In this document: piece by piece, positions 10,368 to 24,474 of the stretch
Numbering within the stretch: the stretch's first letter is position 1
Layout: the number at the start of each line of letters is the position of its first letter
From: Batillaria attramentaria
Taxonomy: Eukaryota; Mollusca; Gastropoda; Batillariidae
Direction of reading: 5' to 3'
Length of the DNA stretch: 64,000 nt
Assembly (NCBI GenBank): GCA_018292915.2
Contig: JACVVK020000541.1
Location: forward strand, 331,989 to 395,988
Position numbers and translations under genes: made by a program
Notes under the pieces: generated by a model
Told to the model about the DNA's origin: nothing
Database searches by the model: none
The model's input: only the letters and a program-made list of their open reading frames with translations

Positions 10368-12980
10368 GCACATAATTATATGTCTTTATCAAACTGAGAT
10401 CGGTGAAAAAACAAACAAACAATCAAACAAAAAAACGTGAAACAAAATGACTACAAAATAGTTTCCAGTTTAAACAAAGAAATGAATGCCCCCACTGATG
10501 TGTTGACTCACACTTGACGCGGAGCAAGACGCCGTCCATGGTGGTCCGTCCTATCTCGTTACTGGCGGTACACGTGTAGGCACCAGCGTCCTCACACCGG
10601 GCACGTGATACACTGTAGGACAAGGGAGACGACTGGCTGGCCAGTTCCGTTCCATTGTACCGGTTAGCCAGTGCTACAGATGGTGTGGGTCTACCATCTG
10701 CCCGACAGGTGAAGGTCACAGACTGGTTCTCGGTCACCTCGCGGGGAACGGTCAGTGTTAGGCTGTCAATGTCTGTAACCGAAGTACTATGCATTAACTA
10801 ATGAGCGTTCATGGGGTTTTGACACCCTTCCCTAGTTTTGCAGCTTGTAAAATACACAAACACATCTTTAATGCATCGATGTTGCACCATATAAAAGAAA
10901 GTTGGAAATACTTTCAAAATAGACAAAAGGTAAATTTGTATAATATAATTTGTATGAAATATTTTGTATATAATTTTATTTGACGGTTTCACTGCATGAT
11001 ACTGAACTATCTTTTTGCAAAAAATCGATTTTTTGATGCATTAACTGTTTAGATATTTGTGGCAGATTATTTTGGAAAGGGCCCACAAAAATCTGCCTAA
11101 AAGCCGTTGGTAAACAATCCATCGACTGAACATAGCGCTGCTGAATAATTTTCCAAGACCTCAAAAGTGCACAATGAGGTATACCGGCAAAATGATAAAG
11201 CAAACTTTTGTGCATCCGGGGTTTGTTCGGCAAATGCCTGCAGGCAAACATGGCAATCTGACGCTGTCGTTTGTATAATGCGCACAAAGACACCAATCCA
11301 ACCCATCTTCATCAGTGAGTCAAAAAAGGCAAACAAAATTTGGCGAACTAAAAAGGCGAACTGAGTTTGTCGAAAAATGGACAAGGTACATTTCTGATTT
11401 TTTTTTAAACCAAACTGGTCAGAAAAGGATTAAATCAGCATAGAGCTAATGCTGAGTCACCACAAAAAACTAATATAGTCAAATACGCTATAGTCGAATG
11501 CGCAGGGCTAATGGATTTTTGTTCGACTTATACGAAGCCTGATTTATGCCTGACGATGGATCTTACACGTTCTTGGGCGTGTGTCTCGCCAGTTTTGTGT
11601 TTCATCACCCGAGGTAAAAAGCCTTTGAGCTGGGTACTAACAGGAAACCGTGAAGCGCCACAGTGCTGTGCACATAATTATGTCAATCTGATGTGATTGC
11701 TGGGCTTTCAACGGCTGTGACGTCATCACAGTTATGGCTATTCAAAATCTCACTAGCTCTGTTATTATTATTATTATTATTTTTACAATAGATTCTGACC
11801 ATTCTGGTTGGTTTCCATTTTTGTGTGTGTGTTGATATTCTATTTGTGTTGCCTACGGTAAGCGTCTGACAGCTTGGCAAAAGACAGTGTGAGGTCAGCG
11901 ATATGCGGCTCTACAGTTTGCAGTTAGTACATCCACCAGATGCAGCGACTGAGATGCGCGCATAGGTGTTTTCCTCGCTGTGTCCGGTTAGTACCCAGCT
12001 TTAGGCCTGCCATAACCGTATGAAAACTTGTAACTGCACGGAAAATGTGAAATCCCCGTGCAAGCCATGTTTGGCGCCGACCCATCAGATGGACAAAATA
12101 TTCCAGTGACTACTTTGACTTATCCGAAGCACAAATTTTGTTTGACATAACCGAAAAGTGTCTTGTCCGTTTTGGTGTACTTGTTCGACTTATCTGCGAA
12201 AAATGAAGTATTACAAAGAACAAGTTTGGCTGAGAAAAATGTTTGGCTTTGACATATCGGAAGTTCGACTTAGCGTATGCGTCTGAAGTTTATTTCCATG
12301 TAACAGTTAATTGTCACTGGAGAGTCCATCGTATATATACCATTAAGAGAGTTAATCCAACAGTTAATTGTTACTGGAAAGTCCAGAGAGTTAGTTAGTT
12401 ATTTGAAGGCTTAACGCCGCGCAAGCAACAAAGACTATTTCGCGGCTTTAGAGAGTCCCTTTCTGCCAGGCCCTTTAAAACGTAAGAATTTCCACGCTGA
12501 AACAAGATGTAAATATAATTTAAAAATGTATTAGGCTTAAACGAGAAATGTTCTTCAGGACTTTGGAAACTGAACATCAGAGGTCAAGGAGAGTCTATAT
12601 ATATATCACAGCACTATATTTTGTAAAACAAATTGACCTCTTTCAGGAAACTGAAGATGCTGTCAGGGGGGACATCCCTGAACAGCATCTTCAGAGAATC
12701 CACACAGTAATGTTTGGCACGAATCTCAGTGAGATCCGAGCACGGAAAAGTCCAGAGAGAGAGAGAGAGAGAGAGAGAACGAACGAACGAACGAACTTTA
12801 TTTTCCAACGGAAGTGATTTAGCCAAACAATGATTATTTTTCAATCAGCCGTTGCTACAAAAACAAAAGACTACAATGGCAAGATTATAGGAAAATACAA
12901 GGGGAAAAAAAAAGAAGGCAAAATAAAGAAAAAATTACTCGAAAGAAAAAGAAAAAAAAATATTTCTCTCACTCTCCCCC

Positions 12981-13043
<63 letters not shown>

Positions 13044-16000
13044 GACATGGTTGTTCAGATTATACACCAAAATGGACGCTTGAAAGAAACTTTCTTATTA
13101 CCGAGAAGTAAAAGTCTGGTTCAGTGTTTCAGTTTCAAGTAGATGGGAAAACGGTCTTTTTCTGAAAGTGGAACGTGACGGAATAATTTTTAGACTTGGT
13201 GGTAGTGAGTTCCAGACTGTGGGCCCAGAGAAAGCAAAGCTCATTTTATATATGTCTTTTCTAGGGAGTGGGAGTGGTATACAACCGTTTCTCATTCCTC
13301 TAATGGCATGTGTCGGTTGTTTAATGAGTGATTTAAGGTATGACGGGGCATTCCCGTGTATGGTACTATGTACAAGTAGACATTTGTTCAGGATATGTTG
13401 ACTGCGCAGAGACAGAATCCCGAGCTGTTTGAATCTTTGGTCCGTTGGAATGGTAGAATGGGGGTGAACTTGTTTTATTGATCTTCTATGTAAGGAGTTG
13501 AGTTTAGATAAGTGAACTTGACTGCAGCTGTCCCATACATTAGAAACATAATCTATGTGGGGTTTAACATGGGCAAAAAAGAAGAGCTTGCGATAGTCAC
13601 AGTCCATATAGATTTTCAGTTTAGATAATAAGTAAAGGTTCTTAGCTACTGTCCTGCAAACGTGGTCAACGTGTGATTTCCATTTTAGCTGGTCATCAAC
13701 AATCACACCTAGTAGCCTATGTTCCGAGACCTGTTTAATTTCAGCATGATCAATGGTAAGTTTGAGAGGTGGGGGAGAGAGTTGGTGTTTCTGGCGGGTT
13801 GTAATCAACATGCTTTTTGTTTTGTTAGGATTGATATGCATATGATTAGATGAACAGCAGGAGGAGACGTCATTTAGACACTGCTGGAGAGATTCAGTGA
13901 TCTGGGATACTTGTTTACTTGACACATGGAGAGTACTGTCATCGGCAAACATGTCACATAGCACTGACTTATCAGAAATATGCATTGGCAAGTCATTTAT
14001 GAAGACGGAGAACAACTGAGGTCCTAGCACCGATCCTTGGGGGACCCCATGACAAATATGCCCTTGGGACGAAAAATTCCCATTAGGGGTACACTTTGTT
14101 TACGGTTTTCTAGGTAGGATTTTATGAAAAGACATGCTGATGAATTTAGCCCATACAAATGCAATTTCTTCGACAGGATTGAGTGATTGACAACATCAAA
14201 GGCTTTCCTAAGATCCAGGAAAAAGGCTCCTGACAACTCTGAATTATTTATAGAGTGAAGCCATTTGTCTGTAATCCACGTCACACATGTCTGACAGGAG
14301 TGTGATGCGCGAAATCCAGACTGAAGGGGATACAGCAGGTCGTGATTCTCAAGGTAGTTTGTCAAGTGCTTGCACACGTGTTTCTCAAGGGGTTTTGATA
14401 TTGTAGAAAGGATGGAGATTGGTCTATAGTTGTTGAGATCATCCTTGACCTTTGTTTTTGGAAGTGGAATAACCTTGGCGATCTTTAAGTCATCAGGAAA
14501 TACATTTTTCTGGATACATAGATTAAAAATATATGTTAAGGAGTCTACTGTGTATGGTAATGATAGTTTTAATATTTTCGCACTGATCCCACAACCTGAT
14601 GATGTTTTGTTTTTCAAACAGTTTATATGTTTTCCAACTTCATATACCGTCATTAACGGGACTGAGAATGGTTGTTTGCCGCGGGTTCTTTCTTGGCAAA
14701 ACTGCTTCAGAACATCAGAACAGATAAAAGCTGAGGGATCATTACTGTTCTGGGTTGAGAGGGAATTGGCTACTGATAAAAAGTGGTCATTGAATGTATC
14801 TGGAGTAAACTCAGTAGGCAAGTCAGCAGATTTTTGATTTGTACGGTTAGTGAGGATATTCATAGCGCGCCAGACAGAAGATACATTCTTGCCATCTTGA
14901 ACTAGCTCTCTAACAAAAGCTCTTTTTGCTCTCCTAACCAAAGCTCTTACACGATTTCGCTGCTTTTTTGAATTCATCATACAGTTTGTTTGATTTGAGC
15001 TCATCCCTGTACTGCATGGCCTGCATGATTTCCTTAGTAAGCCATTGAGGCTTGACTTGTTTTTTTTACACGTTTCTTTTTTAAGGGGGCATGTTTATTG
15101 AGGATATGGAGAAACAGTTTGTACAACAAAGTCATTGCTTCATTAGGATCTGAACAATTATGGACGTCATTAAACGGTGCAGCATGAAGATCATTCAAGA
15201 AGGAGCTTTTACAGAATTTTTTGAATGATCGGTACATAATGAACGTGTGTTTGTGCTTCCTAGGTTTATTTATTTTAAGAGGAACCTCGCAAATCACAGG
15301 GTAATGGTCACTAATACCAAATACAGGTACAGTAGGATTTTTTACGATGGTAGTATTGTTAGTATAGATATGATCAATTAAAGACGAAGAAGATGGAGTA
15401 ACCCTGGTAGGCGAGGTGATAACTTGTTGTAAGCCAAATAATGAGATCGTGTATTCCCAGGATGAATTGGACTTGAAAAGGTTGATATTAAAGTCATCTA
15501 ATATAACCACATTCGCTTTGGGATTTGAATCGTGTACTTTATCCATCATTGACATAAATTCGTTGTACCAGTCAAAACTGGCAGCAGGATTGCGATATAC
15601 ATTCCCTACCAGAAGAGGAGTTGAGTTATCAGAAATCTTTATTTCTAACCAGATAGTCTCTGCTACTTTAGACTCTAGATCCACACGTCTACGCGTATTA
15701 CAACGGATGGTATCGTGAAGGTAAATGGCAAGGCCCGTGTGTTGAGGAATGGAGGCATCTCTTCTGATGATAGTATAATTTGAGATCCTGAGACAGCTAT
15801 CACTGATATCGGGAGATAATCGCGCTTCACTGAGCCCGAGAAGATGCAATGGCGGTGACCGATTGAGAAAAACGGTAATATCAGGTACTTTGTTCTGTAA
15901 ATGACACACATTAAGATGTCCGATACTGAAACCTTCTAATTCAGCTTTGGTTGTAGATGACATGTTAATAGAAATACACAAATCCAGCAAACACTACAAA

Positions 16001-19000
16001 ATAGTAGCGGCAAAAAATACAAGTATATCAACGCCAAAAGTACACTTTTAGAGCAAAGTAGGAATGAGAATATAGGGAATACAAAGACAAATAAAAGCAA
16101 CTAAACCTAGAGGCTAATAACAAGATACGTAGCTGTGTAAGGGATGATACAGAGTATGAACAAATAATAATAATCCAAAATGAAAGCAGTTACAGAGAAA
16201 AGAAAAAAAAATGGTTAAAGACAAGAAAAACAACAAATAGAAAGAGAGTCAAGAATACAAACAGAGTTAAAAAACAACAACAACAACAACAACTGAGAAA
16301 CCCTTTTGAAAGGATCAGCGCAATGGGTACGCTTAGAGTGTAAAAAATCACACAAGGTCATCACTCACAGTAAAACAGTACAGTCACAAAAAACAGTCAC
16401 ATCTGGAAGCCTACATGACAGGTTGCAGGGGAGGAAACCAACCCCCTCTGTGAAACTGGGGCCAAGGCGGAAAAGGGTGGAAGCAGGGCGGATAGTGGGG
16501 CCACGCAGGTCGTACATTATAATTAGACGCCCACATTGGGCGGGTTGGATATGAGAGGGCACCGTGTTGCTGCACACTTTCTGTATTAGGACAGTGTTCA
16601 CGTGGGGGTTGTTGAGAGTGGTGATATGGCGTACTGGCGAAAGTAGGAACATTGTTTATGTCTGCCACAGTCCCGTTGAATGGAGTCGGTGGTGCACAAT
16701 GCGGATCGCTGGGGGAAAGGTGTTGGTGTTGTTGATGTTGCTGGTGGTCTTGATGTTGGTGTAGTTGCTGCTGCTGTTGACGGTTCTGATGTTGATGTAG
16801 TTGTTGCTGCTGTTGTCGGTCCTGATGTTGATGTAGGTGCTGCAGCTGTTGGTGTTTTTGATGTTGATATTGGTGAGCTACTAAGTGAGGAGTTGGCACA
16901 GTTTCATCTCCGGACGGGTCACTTTGATGTGGGGATTGACGGCGTCTCAACTCCGACCAGTCAGGACGTACTTTCTTTTGTCGATGATGATCATAGCGAT
17001 GGCTGTCATTTCTGTAATCGGCATTCAGAGGAGGGAAAGAAGAGTCATCGACAACTATACCTGTCGCACTGCCGCGATCATACAGAAAGTCCTTGATCGA
17101 TCTTAGTAGCACGGCCAGTCCTCTGTTGTTCAGGTGAACACCATCACGTTGAAAGTACTTTGTGTAGGCCGGCGGCACCAGATTGCAGATGAACAAAGGA
17201 ATTGTCGTGTAGGAAGGTGAAGTTGTTACTCTTGCACATACCATCAAGTAATGTATTTGCATTGCTCGTACGAGCAAGAGAGACGCGTTTGCGCGGCAGG
17301 ATGGTGGTGAAACCAATATGAGCAGACGGAAAAACACGCCGTAGTTCAGACAGTAACTGCGACAGTGGTGTTGTAAGATCGTCTGAAGTGTCTGTGTCGA
17401 GACTATCAAGATCATTACCACCCACATGTACCACTACTTTCTCAATGTCACTTCGTGGTTTGCATCCGGTCAAAGACTGCTGCAGACTGTTAAGAGTAGC
17501 ACCTGGGAGTGTACGAATGTGTGTTTAACCGGTAGGGTCTAGTCTTCTGCGGTCAACAAGTTTCAGATTTGAGTCGCCAATTAGCATCACTGCTACACGC
17601 CCCCGTTCGGGAATGTGTAATTTAGGTCTTGCGTCACCAGCGTGTTTGGTGTCGTCACTCTGTGTCGACGGCTCACTCTGTAGGAGTAGAGCAGGGCTGG
17701 GTGACCTGGCATCACTGTCAATATCAACATCCACATGGCATGGAGGATCGCGTGTGTTGCCGGTGTCAGACTGAGACTGAACACCACTAGTACTGATCAA
17801 GCTTTGCTGGCTGGAAGTTAGCTGGGATGGCACGTGGTTCTCAGTCTGGGTATAGCTTGTCTCACTCTTTACTTGTCTAGCAGTCTGGTGAAGAGAGTTG
17901 ATGGTGCGTTTTTGCTCCCCGATCTGAGACTTGAGTTTTTGATTTTCGGATTCCAGTGAGTCAATGCGCTTCAAAAGAGCGGTGAGATGAGTTGTAAATT
18001 CGTCTCTGAGATCACGCACGTTTACACTGATCATGTTCTTCATCTGTTGTTGACGAGGGCAAGTCTCAGGCAGGTGCTTCCTTCTACTGTAGACGATGAT
18101 GGCAAGTGTATAGACGTTCTTGCCAGTGACGCAGGAACAAATTATAGTGCAGTCAGTGAGGATGCTGGTGATACTGGATCTGTGTAGTGTTGACACCAGA
18201 GCCGGCCTAGCAGTGACAGGTTCACGTGCGGTAAGGACGGACGCACCACAACTGAACAGCTGACAGCAAAAACAACTGTCCTGCTACACGGTTCTCCTCC
18301 TCGCAGCAAAAGCAGCGTCCTCGATGCAAGGAATGGAGTACTGGCACTTCCACGTCTTTGCAGAAGTTAGCAGTGACGAGCGTGTAGTCTGTTTTAGAGA
18401 AGGCCGGTTGATGATCAGACGACTTGCTCTCTCCGTTTACTGTCCTCCTTCGCGTTGAGACACATTGGGCGCCATTGTAGCGGGGTGTGTGTAGTGGCGG
18501 AGAATTAACACACGCAGACACACGAAGGGTTCAACTCAAGGCTTTGGAGAACAGTTGCAAGCTGATCTTTTAATGGTGAAGTCGGGCTCATTAGCACAAC
18601 AACATCTGCATCATGATCACGTTCACGCTCACGTTCAAATTCACATCCAAGTTCAAGTTCACTTTGACGTTCAATTTCAAACCCTGAAATATAAAGCCAG
18701 GTAATCAGTGTCTATGACTAACAGTTACAACTGAACTTATGAACAGTTACCAAATACAAAATACAAGTTACAAATAATCCCTTTTACAATGATCGGTCTG
18801 ATAATAAATTTGATGACAGTGTATATAAAATCATTCATAGTTACAATAATACTAAAGATACAGTTGAACATTACTTTAATAAGTTTATTGACAATTTACA
18901 CTGGTACATTGATACAATGGCACATACCTTATTTGAGGAACAAGAGGTTAGACGTATGACAAAAATCAGTTCAGGTGGCTCATAACAGCATAACCTTTCC

Positions 19001-19252
19001 TGAAGCAGGCTGTGACTCGAATGGTATCAGTATAGAGCTGATACTCAGTATCAGACAGTGAGTACTAGTATTGTGATCACAACTCAACACACAGAAAGCA
19101 TGCTGTCTGTGTAGCAAAAGAAAAGGCAAGACCGGTTTACTACGTCGTCTTTCATAAATCTACTGCCAGTCACCGTCATGCTTGAATGAATACTAGTGAT
19201 GTGTGATGCACATGTTTCTAGCTATGTGAGCTGTGCTGGGCTTTGTGCAATG

Positions 19253-19295
<43 letters not shown>

Positions 19296-22200
19296 AACTT
19301 ATCACTTGTACTTCTTTATACACTATACTTATGTACCGCTTCAGATTCTTATCATTTAAAGTAAACTAATTAACACTAATACTAATTAACACTAAAACCA
19401 CGCATGTAACTAATAACGCATGTAACTAATAATAACTCATCTCACTAATATAGTACTATGTGACTTTCACTCTGCTACATATAGGGCAAGGCGGACTTGT
19501 CCAATGGCATACAAAGCATACAAAGCACACATAAAAGATCGCGTGCGTAAAGTAGAAATCACTTTACAAACAAACATCCAGTCCGTTTGGGACAGGAGCC
19601 GGGTGGTCGAATGGTAGAGCGTTGGACTTCTAATGCTCGGGTCGTGAGTTCGATCCCGGCTGGGGCCAAATATTTGTGCTGGCTTTTTCATCGTTGCCCC
19701 GTCTTTGATATCACCCTATGTGGTGGAAAAGGACGTTAAACCCCCAAACACCCACCCACCCACCCCGTTTGGGACAAAATAAAGCATGCATTTTTTTAAG
19801 AATCTTGGGTAGGAAAAACAGATACCTACTTCATAGACTAGGAAAAGCACGGTTTTTCAGTATTCTCCGCATAGTGGATGTTATGGTATATGCTCTCAGC
19901 GGGGGAAATTTCGTGGAAACCAGGTCAAGAGAAAGACTTACATCCTACGCTGGCATTATATTTCCCCCCTAGGATGGGTTTAATCCAGTCGACGTCACAG
20001 CGGAAGACGGCACCATGGTCACTGCGACTCAACGTTTGTGGCGTCATGTTCAGCTTGGTGTTTCCATAGTTACCAGAGTTGATGACGTTGTTGTTGTCGT
20101 TACCCTTGAACCAACGAAGCCGACCAGACGGCTTGCCAACACTTTGTGTGCTGCACGTGCAGCTGACGGTACTCTCTTCCGGCACGTAGGGACTTGGACT
20201 GCATGTAAGGCGTGGAGAATCTGGGTGCTCTGTAAAAACAGTTTAATTAAGAAGTTCAATATGTAGAGAAGCAGTGGCGCGTTTTATAGAGCGAGGAAAA
20301 CAAAGCCCCTACGTAGCGGGAGAGCAGCTAGGCGTTTTATAGGTCAAGGCGACTTAGCCCCTAGCCGAGGAAAGTTAGACCCTCGCAGGAGGTGCTACAT
20401 TTGCTAGACAAGATGGCGGCTGTACGCATGGTGCGACTCGACGCATTTTTTTCAATTTTGTGGTGAACGAATCAAGATGGAGGCGTCTGCAGAAATATAT
20501 GTGGTATTCTTTTTTACTTTTTGTCTGTATTGTTGACTTTCTTGCGAATTAAGCTTTGAATAACAATGTAATCCAGTCGATACCGGTGTGGTACACATGT
20601 CAACACATGTCGCACACAATCTTCCGCCATCTTGAAATGGGTAGATACAGCTAGCTTCCGGCTGTGACCGTTTCGTAGTCCGCTCGTCTCGCTCGCCTCG
20701 CTATTCTAGCTCGCCTCGGTCTGTAAAACGCACGTCAGGCCTTAGTGGCTTCTCGCCTTTACCTTGGCAGAGATGGTCAAGATGGCGGAGAGTAATTTAG
20801 GTGCTACTACGGTTTAAACGTAAAGCTACATGACTGTTTCAAATATGAGCATACACCCGTTCTGACCAGTTCAATACTTAGGAGTGACTAGAGTGTTCGA
20901 GTAACAAGACTAATAACATATTCATATAACCCATGGCAACTGGATAATATATGCAACTGTACATTAAGAACGTAACAGATAATAGTGACTAAATACGTAT
21001 CATCAGTACGACGGAAGTACTGTTTATCGCTTGTAAACTTGATAGTGCGCATGTATGCATGCTTTTTATGGGGCAGGGGTTGGGGCAGATTTCGCTGCGC
21101 GCTGCAGCAGGTTTCAGTGATAAAAAGCAAGATGGTCACCAGCCCAATAATTAATTCATTCTTTTCCCATAGAGTCTTTCGTCTGATGAATGAATTCAGT
21201 CTTACGTTAAAGACTATTGCAAAGATTGTTTTCGATAATTTGTGTTTGAAAGCGCTGGCCGTGTTGATTTAGACTTTTGTTTACTCAAGCGTGACTAGAC
21301 ATCAAATCGCTGTAAGAAAGATGATTTGGATAACATAATGTTGTCTAGGAGTGAATTCTGATCCTTACTATTATTTTTGTGAGAATAAAACCATAACATC
21401 TCTGTGTAAATTCGACCGACTGAAAATGGTGTTTGTTTTCTGTGACTTTTGATTTGGACACCATGTGCACCCAAGCGTGTATGGCTTATGTGGTTTCCTC
21501 ATCACAACAAAAACACTTTCTTCACCCTTTAGACAAATATGGACCATTTAGACAAATGGACCAATGACTGAAAAACACCAAATATATGTATCATTCTGCT
21601 TTTGGTTTTCCAAAAGATTTTATTGACACAGGTGGATACTTTATTTTGACGCTCACTATACATAATCATGTAAAGTGAATAGGCTCAGGCAGACTGAATG
21701 AAATAAAAACAAACGAGGAAAAAAAAAAAGAAGAAATGCTTTAACAGCTTAAGGATATTTTTTTCACACACTTCAGGTGGTTTGTTAGGGTTCTCAGTCA
21801 GCACACTAAAGTGAGTTCTTCACAATGCAAATTAAACATGCATGCAGATAATAGATTGGGCAGATGTAATGCAGTGTAAATGGGTGCTTTTAGAAATACA
21901 TGTACTTTCTCTTACACGTTTCTCGTTTCCCCTGGCTGTGTAAAGCTTATCCGCTTGTATAACTTGTCCATCACAGTGGAGGATGTATCAAATGTGGCTG
22001 ACTGGGCAGCCTGAGAGATGGAATTGTGCTAAGCTGGACTATACAGTTAGGGTTGGCTACCGTATTTATCATTCTCCCCACTGCCCAAACGTATTGCAGC
22101 CCCAGTCGTGTTCCACAGACTGCTCGGATACGAGGTCCATGCAGTTAAATACTGAATGACAAGTCCGCATTTCGCGCAAATGTTATTAAAGTAAAAAGAA

Positions 22201-24412
22201 AAAGAAAAGAAAAAAAAAATGTTTATCACCAAATGAAAGTGGATGGCAGTTCTTATCATTCACAAAACACTACTAATATAAATACTTATTTTGAATATTA
22301 TGAATGTTTCTACTGACCAAGTTAAAGAAACCATTCTTAAGATGCCGAAAAAATCCTGTGAACTTGATCCAATCCCTACAACACTTCTCTTCGACTGCCT
22401 TGATGAACTACTTCCCCTAGTGACATACATAATAAATACTTCCCTGTCTTCTGGTCTTGTTCCTCAGTGCTTCAAACATGCTCTTATAAGACCCACACTT
22501 AAAAAATCTACATCTGAACATGAGAATCTAAAGAGTTACCGACCGCTTTCTAATCTTCTTTTTTTATCGAAGGTTCTAGAACGCACCGTCCTATCGCAAC
22601 TACTAAATCATTTAATTGATCATAAACTTCTAGAACCCAACCAGTCAGCTTACTTGAAAGGTCACAGTACAGAAACAGCTCTGTTACGTGTAGTAAATGA
22701 CCTTTTGAACGCCTCTGATAATGGTCAGGTATCCATTTATCTCTACTTGATCTATCAGCTGCTTTTGATACTGTTGATCACACTATCTTACTTCAAAGAC
22801 TCTCCACCTCATTTGGCTAGTCTGGTAAGGTACTTTCCTGGTTCGCTTCGTATTTGGGAAATCGTACACAAACCGTTTCAGTAAATGGTATTAATTCTAC
22901 ATCTCTGCCTGTGCGCTATGGAGTTCCCCAAGGCTCGGTCCTTGGTCCTATTCTCTTCACATTATATATGAAACCCCTCAGTTCTGTTTTTACACTCACA
23001 AATATCTCATACCACTTTTTTGCTGATGACTCGCAGCTGCATAAATCTTCTACTCCTACTGATTTACCTAACCTTATTACTGAAGTGTCCTCTTCAATTG
23101 AAGCTGTGGAAGAATGGTTCAGTGAGAATAAATTAAAAATGAATAAAGAGAAGACAGAGGTCATAGCCATTGGCACCAGCCAGAACCTTAAGAAAACATC
23201 TGCACAATCACTCAACATCTTTAATATTAGTGTACCATTTTCTAAGACAGTGAAGGATCTAGGGGTATTCCTGGATGAGTCTCACAATGGATGCACAGAT
23301 AAATCATCTGTGTAAAATCCTCTACATCCAAATTCGGAAACTAAGCAAAATACGTCCTTTATTAACTATAGATGCAGCAAATAAACTTGCAACTTACTTC
23401 ATTCTCTCTAGATTAGATTATTGCAACTCTCTTTTGGCTGGTTTACCTGATGACAAAATTCGTCGACTCCAGCGAATTCAAAATTGTGCTGCAAGACTAG
23501 TCTTGAAAAAAAGAAAACGGGAAAGGTCTACTTCTTTATTAAGAAGCCTTCACTGGCTGCCTATCAGAGCAAGAATTGAATACAACGTATCAACCATTGG
23601 CCACAGAGCTTTCCATAGCAATGATTTACCCAGTTACATACATGATTTACTTGTGCCATATGCACCATCCAGGTGTCTTCGTTCTGAAAATTCAAATCTT
23701 TTGTCTGTACCTCGTTAAAATTGCATAACTATAGTAGACGTTCTTTTTCCATTTTCGGTCCACAACTTGGAACAAGCTGCCATTATCTTTAAGATCAATA
23801 AAATCAGAAAGGTCATTCAAAGGCCATCTAAAAACTTACCTATTCAAAGCATATTTGTAATGAAAAAGGTTCAGACAAGATCTCATTGAGTTTTCACTAT
23901 CCTGACTGTTGATCTTTTGTCAGTTTTTCATTCTGGGGTATTCCTCGTTATTGCATATTGCCTTTTGACTGTTGTTATTGTCTGTTAAATTTTTGTTAGC
24001 GCTTAGAGCATGTAATCTTACATGAATATGCGCTTTATCAATAAAATTATTATTATTATTATTATTATTTCACAAAATTCGTGTGCAGTAGGGTTTTAAC
24101 TAATTAATGACAAAGTCACAGGCTAAAAATACACGCCTCATTTTGAGTTCAGATTCTCGGGCTGGGTGGGGAGCTGTTTCAGTATGTTATCTCATGAGGC
24201 CAAATCGCTGTTTCTGACAGAACAAATTTACTCACCAACATTGAGAGGTCCATACACTGTAGATGTAGCGCCAGGGTAGACAACCGCCTTGTAGTACTTG
24301 TCAGTAGTGGATACATCAGTAGAGGAGAATGTACACGTCCCCGCCCGGTATCTAGTGTCAGCGTGAGCACTCGTGCTGTAGGTTGTCGTGGCCACACTCA
24401 CTGTCTGGGACT

Positions 24413-24474
<62 letters not shown>

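Larger units (their letters stand above)
13042..18521 (-). mobile_element. CR1/L2-like LINE, about 5.4 kb, inactivated
   Basis: Minus-strand element in the order ORF1 (coiled coil plus SGNH esterase), ORF2 (AP endonuclease then reverse transcriptase) and a short 3' tail of about 55 bp ending at a microsatellite. Several frame breaks make it inactive. It lies in an intron of the Ig gene, in the same orientation. An esterase ORF1 is known from CR1 and L2-group LINEs, which is why I place it there; the clade is not certain. Confidence 0.8.

Noticed and set aside
14430..14837. 135-codon plus-strand ORF
   Set aside because: It is the antisense shadow of the LINE reverse transcriptase on the minus strand.
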